From Hemibagrus wyckioides (Eukaryota; Chordata; Actinopteri; Siluriformes; Bagridae), in the NCBI RefSeq assembly GCF_019097595.1, contig NC_080716.1, forward strand, positions 27,989,901 to 28,053,900: a DNA stretch of 64,000 nt, given 5' to 3'. Both the position numbers and the translations under genes were made by a program. How positions within the stretch are numbered: position 1 is the stretch's first letter; each line of letters begins with the position of its first letter. Positions 45,661 through 56,753 of this stretch are shown here, piece by piece. The notes below the pieces were generated by a model that saw only the letters and a list, made by a program, of their open reading frames with translations, ran no database searches and was not told where the DNA came from.

Positions 45661-47730
45661 ATGGCTGATTTTAACAAACCAGAGAGAGAGCAACCAGAGC
45701 CAGTGGCCTCCTGCAGCAGTCAGAAGCTGTTCCAGAAAGACAGCATGATGAAGAAAATGCAAGAGGAGAACGAAGAGGTGGCTAAAAAGTTGAGAGAGCT
45801 TGAGGAGGACACAGAAAGAATCGAAGCGCTCACTGTGGCAGAGAGGAGAAATAATCTGCAGTTAGATATGCAGAGAGCTCTAGCAGAGTTTAAGGTGGAA
45901 CAGATGGAGAGAGATAGAGCTAATCAGATGCTCATGATGGAGTTAATGAGCACAGTAAAGAATCTGAAAGAAGCTCAGGATCACAGAAATGAGGAGAGAG
46001 ACACTAAAAGGAGAGACAGAGCAGACGACAGGAACAATGTCGTTACTCTTAAATTAGGGGGTGTGGAAGCTATGTTTTTTGTTGACAGAAAGCATCAGGA
46101 CGGAGAGGAGTCCGAGCTGGAGAACGAGAGGAGGAGACGCTCTGCGGCAGAGAGAGAAATCCAAGAGATGGTGGCTTCCTGGAAAGAGCAGAGCAGGACC
46201 TGGCTTCAGCAGATGCAGGAGAAAGACCACATGGTGGAACAACTCAGAGAGGAGAAGAAGGAGATGGCCAAGAGGATACGAGAGCTTGAGAAGGAAAACG
46301 AGACACAGAATGATCTCAGAAAGATGGAGCTGAATCATTTGCAAGAACAAATGCAGGGAGAATTTACAGAATTTAAGAAAGAGATGGAGGAGAGAGAAAT
46401 CACTCACCTGGAGCTGACAGAGCAATTACTGGCAAAGATAGAGGATCTGGAGCAAAACCAGGCTCAGATAGAAGAGGAGAGAGAGCAGCTCCAGAAGGAA
46501 AGACAGAAAGACCTGCAGAAGAGCAGGACAGAGGATAAAGAAGTCGAGACGGAAAGTCTGTCTGATGCTAAGATGGACGCAGAAATGCAGACTGAAGAGT
46601 TTGAAGAGCAAAACAACCTGAAGGTGCAAGAGCTGGAGGAGCAAAACAACCTGAAGGTGCAAGAGCTGGAGGAGCAAAACAACCTGAAGGTGCAAGAGCT
46701 GGGGGAGCAAAACAACCTGAAGGTGCGAGAGCTGGAGGAGCAAAACAACCTGAAGGTGCAAGAGCTGGAGGAGCAAAACAACGTGAAGGTGCAAGAGGTG
46801 GAGGAGCAAAACAACCTGAAGGTGCAAGAGGTGGAGCAGCAAAACAACCTGAAGGTGCAAGAGCTGAAGAAGCAAAACAACCTGAAGGTGCAAGAGCTGG
46901 AGAAGCAAGACAACCTGAAGGTGCAAGAGCTGAAGAAGCAAAACAACCTGAAGGTGCAGGAGCTGGAGGAGCAACACAACCTGAAGGTGCGAGAGGTGGA
47001 GGAGCAAAACAACCTGAAGGTGCAAGAGGTGGAGTTGCAAAACAACCTGAAGGTGCAGGAGCTGGAGGAGCAAAACAACCTGAAGGTGAGAGAGGTGGAG
47101 GAGCAAAACAACCTGAAGGTGAGAGAGGTGGAGGAGCAACACAACCTGAAGGTGAGAGAGGTGGAGGAGCAAAACAACCTGAAGGTGCAAGAGGTGGAGC
47201 AGCAAAACAACCTGAAGGTGCGAGAGGTGGAGGAGCAAAACAACCTGAAGTTGCGAGAGCTGGAGGAGCAAAACAACCTGAAGTTGCGAAAGCTGGAGGA
47301 GAGGAACGCTACATTTCTGCAACACATCTGTGAGCTCCAGACTTCCATCTCAGTCTTCACGGAGCGAGGAGAAATAGCAGAATCGAGGATACATTTCTTG
47401 GAGAAAGATGAAGAAGACTGGATTGAAGAGAGAGAGAGATGGAAGAAACAGAAAGCATTATGGGAGGAAGCGTCAAAAAGATGGGAGAAAGAGAGAGACA
47501 GCTGGAAGGAAGAGAGAACGGGCTGGAAGAAGGAGAGAGAGATATGGAAGAAAGAGAGCGGGCGCTTCAAGATCATCATGAAAAACTGGCAGAATAAAAC
47601 GAAGATTGAAAGAGAAGCCTGGGATAAACAGAGACAGATGCTGCTCGCAGACAGAAATGTGAAGAGAAGTAGGGGCAGTTTTACAGAGAGGGCAGATTTA
47701 CTGCAGGTTTTTCCATTTAAAAAACCTTAA
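45661..47730 (+). CDS. Intronless coiled-coil protein with hendecad repeats
   Basis: A single open frame of 689 residues. I choose ATG 45661 (AGAAATGGCT, purine at -3 and G at +4); the frame extends 15 bases upstream only from a GTG. The protein is very rich in Glu, Lys, Gln and Arg and is almost wholly coiled coil. Residues about 315-547 are 21 tandem copies of an 11-residue unit (EEQNNLKVQEL with variants), encoded by a 33-bp minisatellite at 46606-47299. The C-terminal part has WKKE and WEKER repeats and ends FPFKKP. The stop overlaps an AATAAA signal at 47729. No known family is recognised beyond generic coiled coils. Lack of introns suggests a retrogene or a single-exon lineage-specific gene. 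Confidence 0.8.
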   Translation: MADFNKPEREQPEPVASCSSQKLFQKDSMMKKMQEENEEVAKKLRELEEDTERIEALTVAERRNNLQLDMQRALAEFKVEQMERDRANQMLMMELMSTVKNLKEAQDHRNEERDTKRRDRADDRNNVVTLKLGGVEAMFFVDRKHQDGEESELENERRRRSAAEREIQEMVASWKEQSRTWLQQMQEKDHMVEQLREEKKEMAKRIRELEKENETQNDLRKMELNHLQEQMQGEFTEFKKEMEEREITHLELTEQLLAKIEDLEQNQAQIEEEREQLQKERQKDLQKSRTEDKEVETESLSDAKMDAEMQTEEFEEQNNLKVQELEEQNNLKVQELEEQNNLKVQELGEQNNLKVRELEEQNNLKVQELEEQNNVKVQEVEEQNNLKVQEVEQQNNLKVQELKKQNNLKVQELEKQDNLKVQELKKQNNLKVQELEEQHNLKVREVEEQNNLKVQEVELQNNLKVQELEEQNNLKVREVEEQNNLKVREVEEQHNLKVREVEEQNNLKVQEVEQQNNLKVREVEEQNNLKLRELEEQNNLKLRKLEERNATFLQHICELQTSISVFTERGEIAESRIHFLEKDEEDWIEERERWKKQKALWEEASKRWEKERDSWKEERTGWKKEREIWKKESGRFKIIMKNWQNKTKIEREAWDKQRQMLLADRNVKRSRGSFTERADLLQVFPFKKP
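46606..47299 (+). repeat. 33-bp in-frame minisatellite, 21 units
   Basis: Unit GAGGAGCAAAACAACCTGAA then GGTGCAAGAGCTG. All units have the same length, with substitutions mostly at the codons for the third and last residues (GAG/GTG/CAG/AAG). The whole array is inside the coiled-coil ORF and never shifts frame. Confidence 0.95.
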
Positions 47731-48282
47731 TAAAATTCTGAACATCATTTACTGTGCCTTGTGTTTTTTATTTTTTTGTAAAGTGTACAACAAGTAAGAG
47801 CTGGGGTTGGGATGGGATAATAATTATTACTAATGAATTAATTTGGTGAAGAATATTATTTTGACTCGCTGTTAATGGGAGTAATTTATGGCTAGTTTAT
47901 TTATCGATATATGTTTTAATTAGTTAGTCATTTTCAATACTTGGGGAAAACCCTCATCATTCATTCAGTTAGAGAAGATCCCGTATTATTATCCTGTAAT
48001 TTCCTACAACTACATCTACTCGACTTTACTCAACTCTACTCTATACAAAAAGGAGCCACAAGACCAGAAGCAGACATTGTTTTTGCACCAAGACAACACT
48101 GAGTGATCACAAACAGCACAACAACACACCCCTGCTAAAGGGAGCATATATGTGCTAAGAGCTATGTGAAGAAGAGTTAAAAGAGCAAAAGCTCAGTTTC
48201 ATTGAATAAAAGTAAAGCAGTGTATGAGAACAGTCACACATCGATGACACTTTAACATTAAAAACAAAACAGATCTCCTGAA
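47731..48282. other. 3' flank of coiled-coil gene, noncoding
   Basis: AATAAA overlaps the stop codon. The rest is AT-rich with no supported gene. Confidence 0.6.
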
Positions 48283-48518
48283 CGGTGAGTGGCTCAAGTG
48301 GTTAAGGCTCTGGATCATTGACGAGAAGATCAGGGTTCAAGCCTCAGCACCAACAAGTTGCCACTGTTGGGCCCTTGAGCAAGGCCCTTAACCCTCTCTG
48401 CTCCAGGGGCACTGTATCATGGCTGACCCTACGCTCTGACCCCAACCTCTAAGGATGGGATATGCGAAGAAAAGAATTTCACTGTGCAGTAATGTGACAA
48501 ATAAAGGCTCTTTCTTTT
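48283..48518 (+). mobile_element. tRNA-derived SINE
   Basis: The head GAGTGGCTCAAGTGGTTAAG has a Pol III A-box form, and ATCAGGGTTCAAGCCTC a B box. The body has GCCCTTGAGCAAGGCCCTTA and CATGGCTGACCCTACGCTCT; the tail is AATTTCACTGTGCAGTAATG then TGACAAATAAAGG. Related copies are at 54699-54887 and, inverted, at 59807-59965. Confidence 0.88.
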
Positions 48519-49079
48519 AAAAATAATAACAGATTCATGTTACAGTTTATTCTTGCATTATTAGTTAGGAATTGGAAATCGTGGCCTGCTAAGATATAAA
48601 ACTTCCAACTGCTTTAATAAATAAATGTTTTTTCAGGTGATGTGACGATGTGTGAAATCTGAGAGGAACAAGATGTTGAATATTGAGTTCACGGTATATT
48701 ACTGAAAGATTTGTTCTTATTTATGAGCTACAGTTAAGCAGATTTCTTGATTTAGACACATATTGAACTACTTTTTTTTACTACTTTTATGCCTTAGACT
48801 TAATCAGTGTAAAGAAATGAATGATGTCCAGGCTGTGAGTCTCATCTAAAATGTTAGCTTTCAGTGTATGTGTTTTTTCCCTCTGTTGGAGAACCTTACA
48901 CGGAACTTTACTAGGTTGAAGATCTCGGGGCACGTGGAGAACGTCTCAGAGAGCAGAAAATGGGTTCGAGATCAACATTTACTTTTACAACGTTAACTTT
49001 TCTATGAATATATCGCTCCTAGTAGGCTAGGGAAAAACAGAAATCCTTCTGAAACACTACAGATCCTTAAAATCCTGAC
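48519..49079. other. Noncoding stretch
   Basis: AT-rich intergenic DNA. No gene, RNA or repeat is recognised. Confidence 0.55.
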
Positions 49080-49676
49080 TTCAGATTAACCTCCACTGTG
49101 AACTGAACTGTATATCAACTCTTTGTCTCTCTCACACACAGATACACACACACACTCTCTCTCGACTGTGTGGACACGCACACACATAATTTATATTGTT
49201 CATTACTTATTGCACTACCTCAACCTGTCATCCGCTGCTATAGTCATATTTATGTTTATTTCTATTTGCACTACCTCAACCGCTGCTGTGTATTTTTGCA
49301 CAATACTTTTTTTTTACATCATTTCATTTTATCTTATCTTATTTCACTTACATTCCAGTACACATGTTCTTTTCTTTCTTTTTCGGCGCTAAGTGTCCTG
49401 TGTTCTTTTGTGTTGTCTTTCTTGTATTTATTGTCTCTTGGACTGTCTTGTCTATGCTCTGTTTGCACCTAGCTGCACACTGTGCACTTTACGTGGCTAA
49501 GACAAACTTCTGTCCTAGCTCTGTGGTGTTGTTTTGTGTTGAACTCTTTGTTGTTGTATGTTTATGTAGCACCAGGTCCTGGAGAAACGCTGTTTCATTT
49601 CACTATGTACTGCGTCAGCTATATGTGGTTGAAATGACAATAAAGCTTCTTGAATCTTGAATCTTGTGGAGTGAGA
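49080..49676 (+). mobile_element. Dispersed teleost repeat ending AATAAAGCTTCTTGAATCTT
   Basis: The 3' end GGTTGAAATGACAATAAAGC then TTCTTGAATCTTGAATCTTG and the upstream GAAACGCTGTTTCATTTCAC are hallmarks of a repeat common in fish genomes. The internal open frames at 49123-49660 are Cys/Phe-rich readings of this repeat and not genes. Its class is uncertain. Confidence 0.6.
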
Positions 49677-50625
49677 CATGACGAAGCTGCATGTAAACTG
49701 TGTCTGGTTAAAATCTGGTTTATTTTCTTGTCTTGTGGAGGCAGAATGCTAACGAGGGTGTGGCCAAACAGCTGCCAGCTTTGATTCTCCTGCCAGGTGG
49801 CTCTCATCAACCCAAACGTCCAGTTTACACCAAACCACGCTAAGAAACTGCACTGTGAAGCTGTGATATCTGCGACGCTGTACAGTACAGAGGTAAGTGG
49901 ACACTGCCTTTAGCAACAATTCGGCTGTGATCTATTGTTTACGAGCAGAGTTCACCGCAAGCATTCCTCAGCGAGCCTCTGGTAAATATTTACATCAATA
50001 GGAAGGTCAGTAGGGATGTTTTCAAGGACGTGTGTGTGTGCTCTTGTTTGAGCAATTGCTCAGCTCACCTATCAGTTGTTGAGTAATACAGAGGCATTGA
50101 GGAGGGGGAGAAAAACATCATCCTGAGACCAGAGCCATGATCTGACTGGAGTTTCCAGGTGACCCAATCGTATGAGCTGTGCTACCGAGATCACTGTCCT
50201 GAAGCTGCAAGCAAAACACTCTGAAGTGACATTTTTACTTCTTACTTCATTTATTTCGACGTTATTTTAGCTCAGTGCGGCACAGAAACCTAGGAGCTGA
50301 TTAGATCTGAATTATTTGTATCTGTTTATATCCGAATTAGACTTTTTATATACGATGCAAAGATGATTCACATAATGTTGTGTTAAGACTCTGTGTGTGT
50401 GTGTTTCAATATTTGTTTGATATTTAATAATGTTTATTATTTAATTCAGTTTCACAATTGTATTTAATAAGCACCCCCTCCAGGATTTATATATGTATAT
50501 ATATATAATTTTCTTTTTGTTTGTTTATAATTTTTAATAATGAACACAAAATTGGGCACTTTTTTTTTTTTTTTCCTCAAATGTCCCCAGATTTTATGTG
50601 GATTTGGGTTGAGGCATGGTGACTT
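49677..50625. other. Noncoding stretch
   Basis: Intergenic. A (TA)n run lies near 50491 and a T-run near 50560. No supported gene. Confidence 0.55.
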
Positions 50626-50735
50626 TATCATCTCATTTACATTTCTGGCATTTGGCAGACTCCCTTATCCAGAGCGACTTACAATTTATCTCATATTTTT
50701 AAGCAATTGAGGGTTAAGGTCCTTGCTCATCTTCC
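50626..50735 (+). mobile_element. Dispersed repeat fragment (CCTTATCCAGAGCGACTTAC type)
   Basis: ATTTCTGGCATTTGGCAGAC then TCCCTTATCCAGAGCGACTT is a repeat tail seen throughout fish genomes. The reverse form occurs at the end of the L2 fragment near 41815. Confidence 0.75.
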
Positions 50736-51011
50736 GATCAGTAGTCCAACACCTTTACCACATCTCTGTATACCACGTCATCATACAGCGACTGGAGACA
50801 TGCAGCAATAAAATCACCGTATGGGTGAATGTAGGGTGCCATTACTTTTGTTCTGATTAAACGGCTATTCCGATTTGTCTTATTTATGGATACTGAAGCG
50901 CTTTTCTTTGATTGAGTCAGCTGGAGTCATCAGGACACGTGATGTCCTGACTTCCTCACCTTTAACCTCCACCCTGAAGCTTATTTATTTTTCTTCTTCT
51001 TCTCCAGCAAC

Positions 51012-52238
51012 ATGTACTTCCTGCACACCATCGAGGAAGGTGAGGAATCTGAGGAACTGCAGGAAACTGCTGGAGAAGGCCAGAATGAGGCAGAAGGTTG
51101 GTGTACAGCTTCACTCCTGTTTTTATTCAGTCCTGACATGATGCTCTAGAGCTGTATGCAGGACTAAGAGAGCCAAATTCTAAAAAATGAGTTAATTTCA
51201 TCAAGATATAATTCTAATGAAATGAATTAGTTATTTCAATCAACCGAAGATTTATTTTTAAAATTGATTTAATTATTATTTTTTATTAATTAATTATTTA
51301 TATTCCTAAATGGTCTAATCACCGTGTTCCCAGCTACATAACATGCATATCGATAAATTCATCAACAAATCATTAGAGAAATCATTATTTTTAAAAAAGA
51401 GTAATTAATTAATTACATTTAAAATTTTATTTATTTTATTTTAATTAATTTATTTATTCAAAGGTATATTGAAAGATCTATTTAATTACTGTTGTATTTT
51501 GGCCCTATTCATCCCCCATACAAAGTGCTTATTATTAAATGGATGTAGAATTAAATGTCACTGTGGTTCATTAGGCATCAGAAAGTCAAGACATGAGACT
51601 GACTCGGAGGCTTACAAAGCCGCCTTGGCTTACTCGGAGAAAGAACCAATCTCTCAAGACAAGCGTAAATCCAGCTCAGGTTTATCTCCAGTGGCTGCGA
51701 AGGAACTGAGAAGACCAAGTGACGAAGCGAATAAAAGACTGAGCGCCTCACCGGCGAGAAACTCCAGGAGAAGTAGCTCCTCAACACAGACGAGGTCTAA
51801 GAGAATGAACACATCAACACCATGGAGCTCTAGAGGAATGAGCTCACCAGCACCAAGACGTTCTCACAGAAGAAGCTCCTCAGCACCTCCTTCCTCAAGT
51901 GCACCACGTAACGCTTCGAGACGTCGTTCTGCAGGACGCCTGTCCAGGCCTGGGGTGGTAAGCTTCCGTTTATTGGTTTGTTTTTGTGCTTTATACTGGT
52001 ATTAAGCATTCACTTGTCATTTAATCTGTAAAACCTTCAATACAGGACACTGAGGTTTACTATGATGATGACCGTTGATGATCTAGTGTTAGAGGATGTA
52101 CATAGATAAAGAGGAAACGTGGACAGGAGGGTGGAAAGGAAAGTAAAGAGGCTCCACCCTCCTTTAACAAACTACTAGCTTCTTATTTATGTTCTTACTA
52201 TCGCTACAAACCTTCATTCCATCACCAGCAGCTCTTTT

Positions 52239-52279
<41 letters not shown>

Positions 52280-53078
52280 AGTGACATACCGCAAAACGTA
52301 ACCTTGATTCTCATCCATACAAATCACTGACACTGGAGACTCCTTCCCTAACCTTTTACCATGTCAACAATTGTATGCGTCTTTGTTAAATAACTGTTTT
52401 TTTTTAAATATAATGTTCATTATTAGTCTGAGATTCATGTGCGGTACTAGCGAATGAGCCGTTGCTATGGAAACGATAACGCGTTAGGATGAGTGCAGAA
52501 AGAACTCACAAACCTTCTGACCGATCAGATATGGAGCATCAGTGTGAGTCACTCTGCTTCATCGCATCACACTCTCATTGATTAATATCTTTATAATTAC
52601 CTGACCTGTCAGATGGTCAGAAGTTTATCATCGTCATGCCCTCCAGAGGTGCCAATATTTATACATCACTGTAAAGCACTAACGTCCTGTCTTTATTCCA
52701 CAATGTGTGAGATTTTTAAATACATAAACACACACACAGAGGATCAAAACTCTTACAGTCAATGAAGAAAACAGGATGGATTGCACAACGCCGCTTTTAT
52801 TGATCCGTGTTGCTTTCACTTGGCACTGGGAAATGGGCCGTGATCATCTGGGTCAAGGGCTGAAACGCACGCATCAATAAATTTCAACACTGAGCTACAC
52901 TTATTTACTTTATTACTGTTTGTGTTTGCTGGAAAAGATCCTGAAAAGGGATCGCCATGAACTGAACCATATGTGTGTGTGTGTTTTCATACAGGACGAC
53001 CTTCCTGCTCCTCAGTGGGTCATCAATCTGATGCTTGACATCGAAGAAGCCACCAGGCACGAGCTGACCGTTGAGTAA
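51012..53078 (+). CDS. Small Ser/Arg-rich protein, three exons, unidentified
   Basis: Exons 51012-51096, 51575-51957 and 52995-53078 join in consistent phase (1, then 0) with GT-AG introns, giving 183 residues. An acidic N-terminus (MYFLHTIEEGEESEELQETA) is followed by a basic Ser/Arg/Pro-rich middle with RRSSSS, SRRSSSSTQ and HRRSSSAPPSSS runs. The conserved-looking acidic end is DDLPAPQWVINLMLDIEEAT then RHELTVE. The first exon may start at acceptor 51008 with ATG 51012, so more upstream exons are possible. The composition would fit a nuclear or cytoskeleton-associated phosphoprotein, but I cannot assign a function. An AATAAA lies near 53433. Confidence 0.65.
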
Positions 53079-53928
53079 AAATATTCGCGCACTATTCTAA
53101 GTGAAGCAAAGCATGAGAGTGCTGTTTTTCCTTTTCTTTTCTTTAACACGATGTCATTGTAAAGCAGTGTGAACAGCTTTTGTCTACGGATGTTCTGTGA
53201 AATTACTGATTTCTTTCCTGCACAGAAACGTAGATTAAAAACCAGCCTGTGCTGGACTTGCACAAGCCTGACTGAAAACGCATGATTTCTTCTTGTTTTT
53301 TCCAACGTCATCCCTGACACACACTTTTTCTTTCCCTTCTTACACAACCCTCGGCCCTTTGACACAGGGGGGTCGCCGTGTTAATCATTCGCTTAACATC
53401 TAAATCTAAATTCTCATAAAAATTCATTCACAAATAAAGCTAGAACGTTTGACTTGATAGTCTGTAGAGTCTCGGAGTCTCTCGAGCTCAAAAAACTAAA
53501 TGTCGCATTTTTAAGTGTGTGTGTGTTTATTACGCAGGAGTTTATTACTATTACTGACACAACACTGTTCAAGTGTTTGTAGAAGATAGGTGAGATTAAT
53601 ACTACACCAGGAAGCTCGTAATTACCCCACAGACAAACATGTTGTGCTGGAGGCCGAACCTCTGAAGAATCCATCCTGTTACTCAACACGCTGATAACCT
53701 TGTTTTTGTGACCCGTGAATCACGGATGAAGGAGGAAAGGTCCAAAATCTGATGGAGGTGAAATACGTCAACGTTTTATAAGGAAAGAAACCTGAGTGGA
53801 AAAGTCTCTAACTGTAATCTCTCCTGATAATAACACGCATGCTTCTCGGGAAATAATCAATATCATGGTGGTGTGCTTGATTTTCATTGACTTACTTCCT
53901 GAAGTGTTTTATTCCTCTTATACCAAAT
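53079..53928. other. 3' untranslated region and intergenic DNA
   Basis: Likely 3' UTR of the Ser/Arg-rich gene up to AATAAA near 53433. Beyond that no gene is supported. Confidence 0.5.
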
Positions 53929-54285
53929 ATCTATTGTCTATACCCGCTTTACTCCTAATTAGGGTCACGGGGATCTGCTGGAGCCTATCCCAGCACACAT
54001 TGGGTGAAAGGCAGGGCTACACCCTGGACAGGTCACCAGTCCATCACAGGGCCACACATATAGACAGACAAACACACACACTCACACTCCCATGAGCAAT
54101 TTAGAATTACCAATCAACCTAATGTACATGTTTATGGACTGTGGGAGGAAACCGGAGTAAACCCACACAGACACAGGGAGAACATGCAAACTCCACACAG
54201 AATGACCCCTGCCTGTTCCAACCCAGGGCCTTCTTGCTGTGAGGCAACAGTGCTAACCACTAAGCCACCATGCTGCCCTATAATA
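53929..54285 (-). mobile_element. Dispersed SINE-like repeat, minus orientation
   Basis: Minus-strand order: GCAGCATGGTGGCTTAGTGG then TTAGCACTGTTGCCTCACAG (Pol III-like head), GGAGTTTGCATGTTCTCCCT, ACTCCGGTTTCCTCCCACAG, and an end at GGAGTAAAGCGGGTATAGAC. This is one of the commonest fish repeats. A 123-bp fragment lies at 21593-21715. Confidence 0.85.
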
Positions 54286-54698
54286 TATATAATTTATAAT
54301 ATGTATTTGTCCAATTATAGTCACATTAAATGAGTTTGTTCCTGTCATTCTGAAAGAAACAGGAGAAACTGAAAACTGACATTGGAGACTCCTTCCAAAA
54401 ATCTCCTTACAGCCAAAAAAATTATTTTATTAAGTCAATGTTAATGTTTTCATTAGTCTTAGATTATCCAGAGACTCTGTTACCATAGAAATGATGTATA
54501 ATGTATTTTTAGGCATAGATCCAAAGATTGGTGCTGTTGTTTCAGAGAATAAGAATAACGCTCAGTAACTATAACCCAAGATATTAAATAATAAGTAGAT
54601 GGAGTAGGAGTTGATTAAAGTGTGCACATTTTAGCTAATTTTGTAGCTGATAAAAGAGACCAAGCAGTGAGCAAATACACAGCAACAGAATGTTACCT
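54286..54698. other. Noncoding stretch
   Basis: AT-rich intergenic DNA with no supported gene. Confidence 0.55.
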
Positions 54699-54889
54699 GG
54701 GGCAGTGGTAGCTCAAGTGGTAACAGCTCTGAGTTGTTGACCAGAAGATCAGGGTTTAAGCCCCAACACTGCTAAGCTGCCACCGAGGGGTCCTTGATCA
54801 AGGCCCTGTATCGTGGCTGACCCTGTGTTCTGACCCCAACCCTCAAGGATGGGACATGTGAAGAAAGAATTTCACTTTGAAGTAATGTA

Positions 54890-56137
54890 CACTATATTGC
54901 CAAAAGTATTCGCTCACCCATCCAAATAATCAGAATCAGGTGTTCCAATCACTTCCATGGCCACAGGTGTATAAAATCAAGCACCTAGGCATGCAGACTG
55001 TTTTTACAAACATTTGTGAAAGAATGGGTCGCTCTCAGGAGCTCAGTGAATTCCAGCGTGGAACTGTGATAGGATGCCACCTGTGCAACAAATCCAGTCG
55101 TGAAATTTCCTCGCTCCTAAATATTCCACAGTCAACTGTCAGCTGTATTATAAGAACGTGGAAGTGTTTGGGAACGACAGCAACTCAGCCACGAAGTGGT
55201 AGGCCACGTAAACTGACGGAGCGGGGTCAGCGGATGCTGAGGCGCATAGTGCGAAGAGATCGCCAACTTTCTGCAGAGTCAATCGCTACAGACCTCCAAA
55301 CTTCATGTGGCCTTCAGATTAGCTCAAGAACAGTGCGCAGAGAGCTTCATGGAATGGGTTTCCATGGCCGAGCAGCTGCATCCAAGCCATACATCACCAA
55401 GTGCAATGCAAAGCGTCGGATGCAGTGGTGTAAAGCACGCCGCCACTGGACTCTAGAGCAGTGGAGACGCGTTCTCTGGAGTGACGAATCGCGCTTCTCC
55501 ATCTGGCAATCTGATGGACGAGTCTGGGTTTGGCGGTTGCCAGGAGAACGGTACTTGTCTGACCGCATTGTGCCAAGTGTAAAGTTTGGTGGAGGGGGGA
55601 TTATGGTGTGGGGTTGTTTTTCAGGAGCTGGGCTTGGCCCCTTAGTTCCAGTGAAAGGAACTCTGAATGCTTCAGCATACCAAGACATTTTGGACAATTC
55701 CATGCTCCCAACTTTGTGGGAACAGTTTGGAGCTGGCCCCTTCCTCTTCCAACATGACTGTGCACCAATGCAAAAAGCAAGGTCCATAAAGACATGGACG
55801 ACAGAGTCTGGTGTGGAGGAACTTGACTGGCCTGCACAGAGTCCTGACCTCAACCCGATAGAACACCTTTGGGATGAATTAGAGCGGAGACTGAGAGCCA
55901 GGCCTTCTCGTCCAACATCAGTGTGTGACCTCACAAATGCGCTTCTGGAAGAATGGTCAAAAATTCCCATAAACACACTCCTAAACCTTGTGGACAGCCT
56001 TCCCAGAAGAGTTGAAGCTGTTATAGCTGCAAAGGGTGGACCGACGTCATACTGAACCCTATGGATTAGGAATGGGATGTCACTTAAGTTCATATGCGAG
56101 TCAAGGCAGGTGAGCGAATACTTTTGGCAATATAGTG
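54890..56137 (+). mobile_element. Complete Tc1 transposon, 1248 bp
   Basis: Perfect 29-bp terminal inverted repeats begin CACTATATTGCCAAAAGTAT (54890-54918) and mirror 56109-56137. TA is duplicated on both sides (54888-54889 and 56138-56139). It encodes one intact transposase. Perfect termini, an open transposase and a clean target site indicate recent insertion; whether it is still active cannot be judged from sequence. Confidence 0.96.
55024..56055 (+). CDS. Tc1-family transposase, intact
   Basis: 343 residues from [11 protein letters not shown] to GGPTSY. This is the usual start and length for the family; the frame is also open upstream, with an in-frame ATG at 54991 and a GTG at 54940. 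The N-terminal paired-type DNA-binding region has two helix-turn-helix segments joined by a GRPR hook (59-62). The DDE catalytic acids are D154 (LWSDESRF), D245 (FQHDCAP) and E280 (DLNPIEHLW), in DD34E spacing. [10 protein letters not shown] and the Gly-rich [12 protein letters not shown] are present. It catalyses cut-and-paste transposition at TA sites. No internal stop or frameshift is seen. Confidence 0.95.
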   Translation: MGRSQELSEFQRGTVIGCHLCNKSSREISSLLNIPQSTVSCIIRTWKCLGTTATQPRSGRPRKLTERGQRMLRRIVRRDRQLSAESIATDLQTSCGLQISSRTVRRELHGMGFHGRAAASKPYITKCNAKRRMQWCKARRHWTLEQWRRVLWSDESRFSIWQSDGRVWVWRLPGERYLSDRIVPSVKFGGGGIMVWGCFSGAGLGPLVPVKGTLNASAYQDILDNSMLPTLWEQFGAGPFLFQHDCAPMQKARSIKTWTTESGVEELDWPAQSPDLNPIEHLWDELERRLRARPSRPTSVCDLTNALLEEWSKIPINTLLNLVDSLPRRVEAVIAAKGGPTSY

Positions 56138-56165
56138 TATATGTGACAAATAAAGACAATTTAAT

Positions 56166-56740
56166 TTAAAGAATCTGTTAATAATAAACACTCAGAAATA
56201 CAAATGTTTACATGGACAGCATTCAACCAGAGAGACTTACATAAGCACTCTGAAGTCTTTATCAGTGCAATAAAAATACCATCAGTCTAAATAATAAATA
56301 AATGTGCTTTTCTTATCGTTAAGGCGATATCATTAATGGATGTTTTATTTATTTATCTATCAGGGAATGTGAACTAAATCACTTTAAAGGTACATGAGTA
56401 GTCATTATGTTTCTAACAGAGCCCAGTGTTTTATCCGTTTCTGTTTACTCTCTATTCAGTTGCTATCAGTGAGGCAGCATTGCGCATTAAACCAGTCGTG
56501 TCTGTGTAACAGTAAATAATGTTTCAAAGGCCACAGGAGGAAGGGGCACTGAGGCCTGGTCCAGGAGGACACGGCAGCTCTGACTCGATAAATATTAACC
56601 TGCACTTCAAACACACGGCGGCTCTGCATCTACGCAAAACCGCCCGCGACCATTTGGGCGCAAAAACATTTGTTTTTCTCGTAATGTCTAATTACTACAA
56701 GTGGCACGGGTGTCAAATATTAACCCCTTGTGAGGTCACG
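56166..56740. promoter_or_regulatory. Upstream region of igfbp1
   Basis: Contains TGTCAAATATTAACCCC at about 56711-56727, whose reverse GTTAATATTTGACA resembles an HNF1 site, a well-known element of mammalian IGFBP1 promoters. CATTTGTTTTTCTCG at about 56668 holds a forkhead-type TGTTT core, and TGAGGTCACG is a nuclear-receptor or CRE-like half site. These are motif matches only. Confidence 0.45.
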
Positions 56741-56746
56741 GCAGGG

Positions 56747-56753
56747 TATAAAA
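56747..56753 (+). promoter_or_regulatory. TATA box of igfbp1
   Basis: TATAAAA in GCAGGGTATAAAACGCAACG, 97 bp upstream of the ATG. The distance allows a 5' leader of about 65-70 nt, plausible for this gene. Confidence 0.75.

Larger units (their letters stand above)
54699..56165 (+). mobile_element. tRNA-derived SINE split by a Tc1 insertion
   Basis: SINE sequence runs 54699-54887 (GCTCAAGTGGTAACAGCTCT, CAGGGTTTAAGCCCC, GAATTTCACTTTGAAGTAAT) and resumes at 56140 with TGTGACAAATAAAGAC. The unsplit copy at 48283-48518 shows the same tail uninterrupted. The break contains the Tc1 element and its TA duplication. Confidence 0.9.

Noticed and set aside
46426..47579. Antisense frames of 299 and 371 codons over the coiled-coil gene
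   Set aside because: Mirror images of the 33-bp in-frame repeat; Leu- or Cys/Ser-rich with no recognisable domain.
48283..48360. tRNA gene
   Set aside because: The A and B boxes are there, but there is no complete cloverleaf and the body and tail are those of a SINE with related copies at 54699 and 59807.
54940..55023. Longer Tc1 transposase start
   Set aside because: The upstream codon at 54940 is GTG and lies in the terminal region; the family begins at [11 protein letters not shown], although ATG 54991 cannot be excluded.
55347..56159. Minus-strand 270-codon frame over the transposase
   Set aside because: Shadow of the conserved Tc1 coding sequence; seen antisense to many Tc1 copies.
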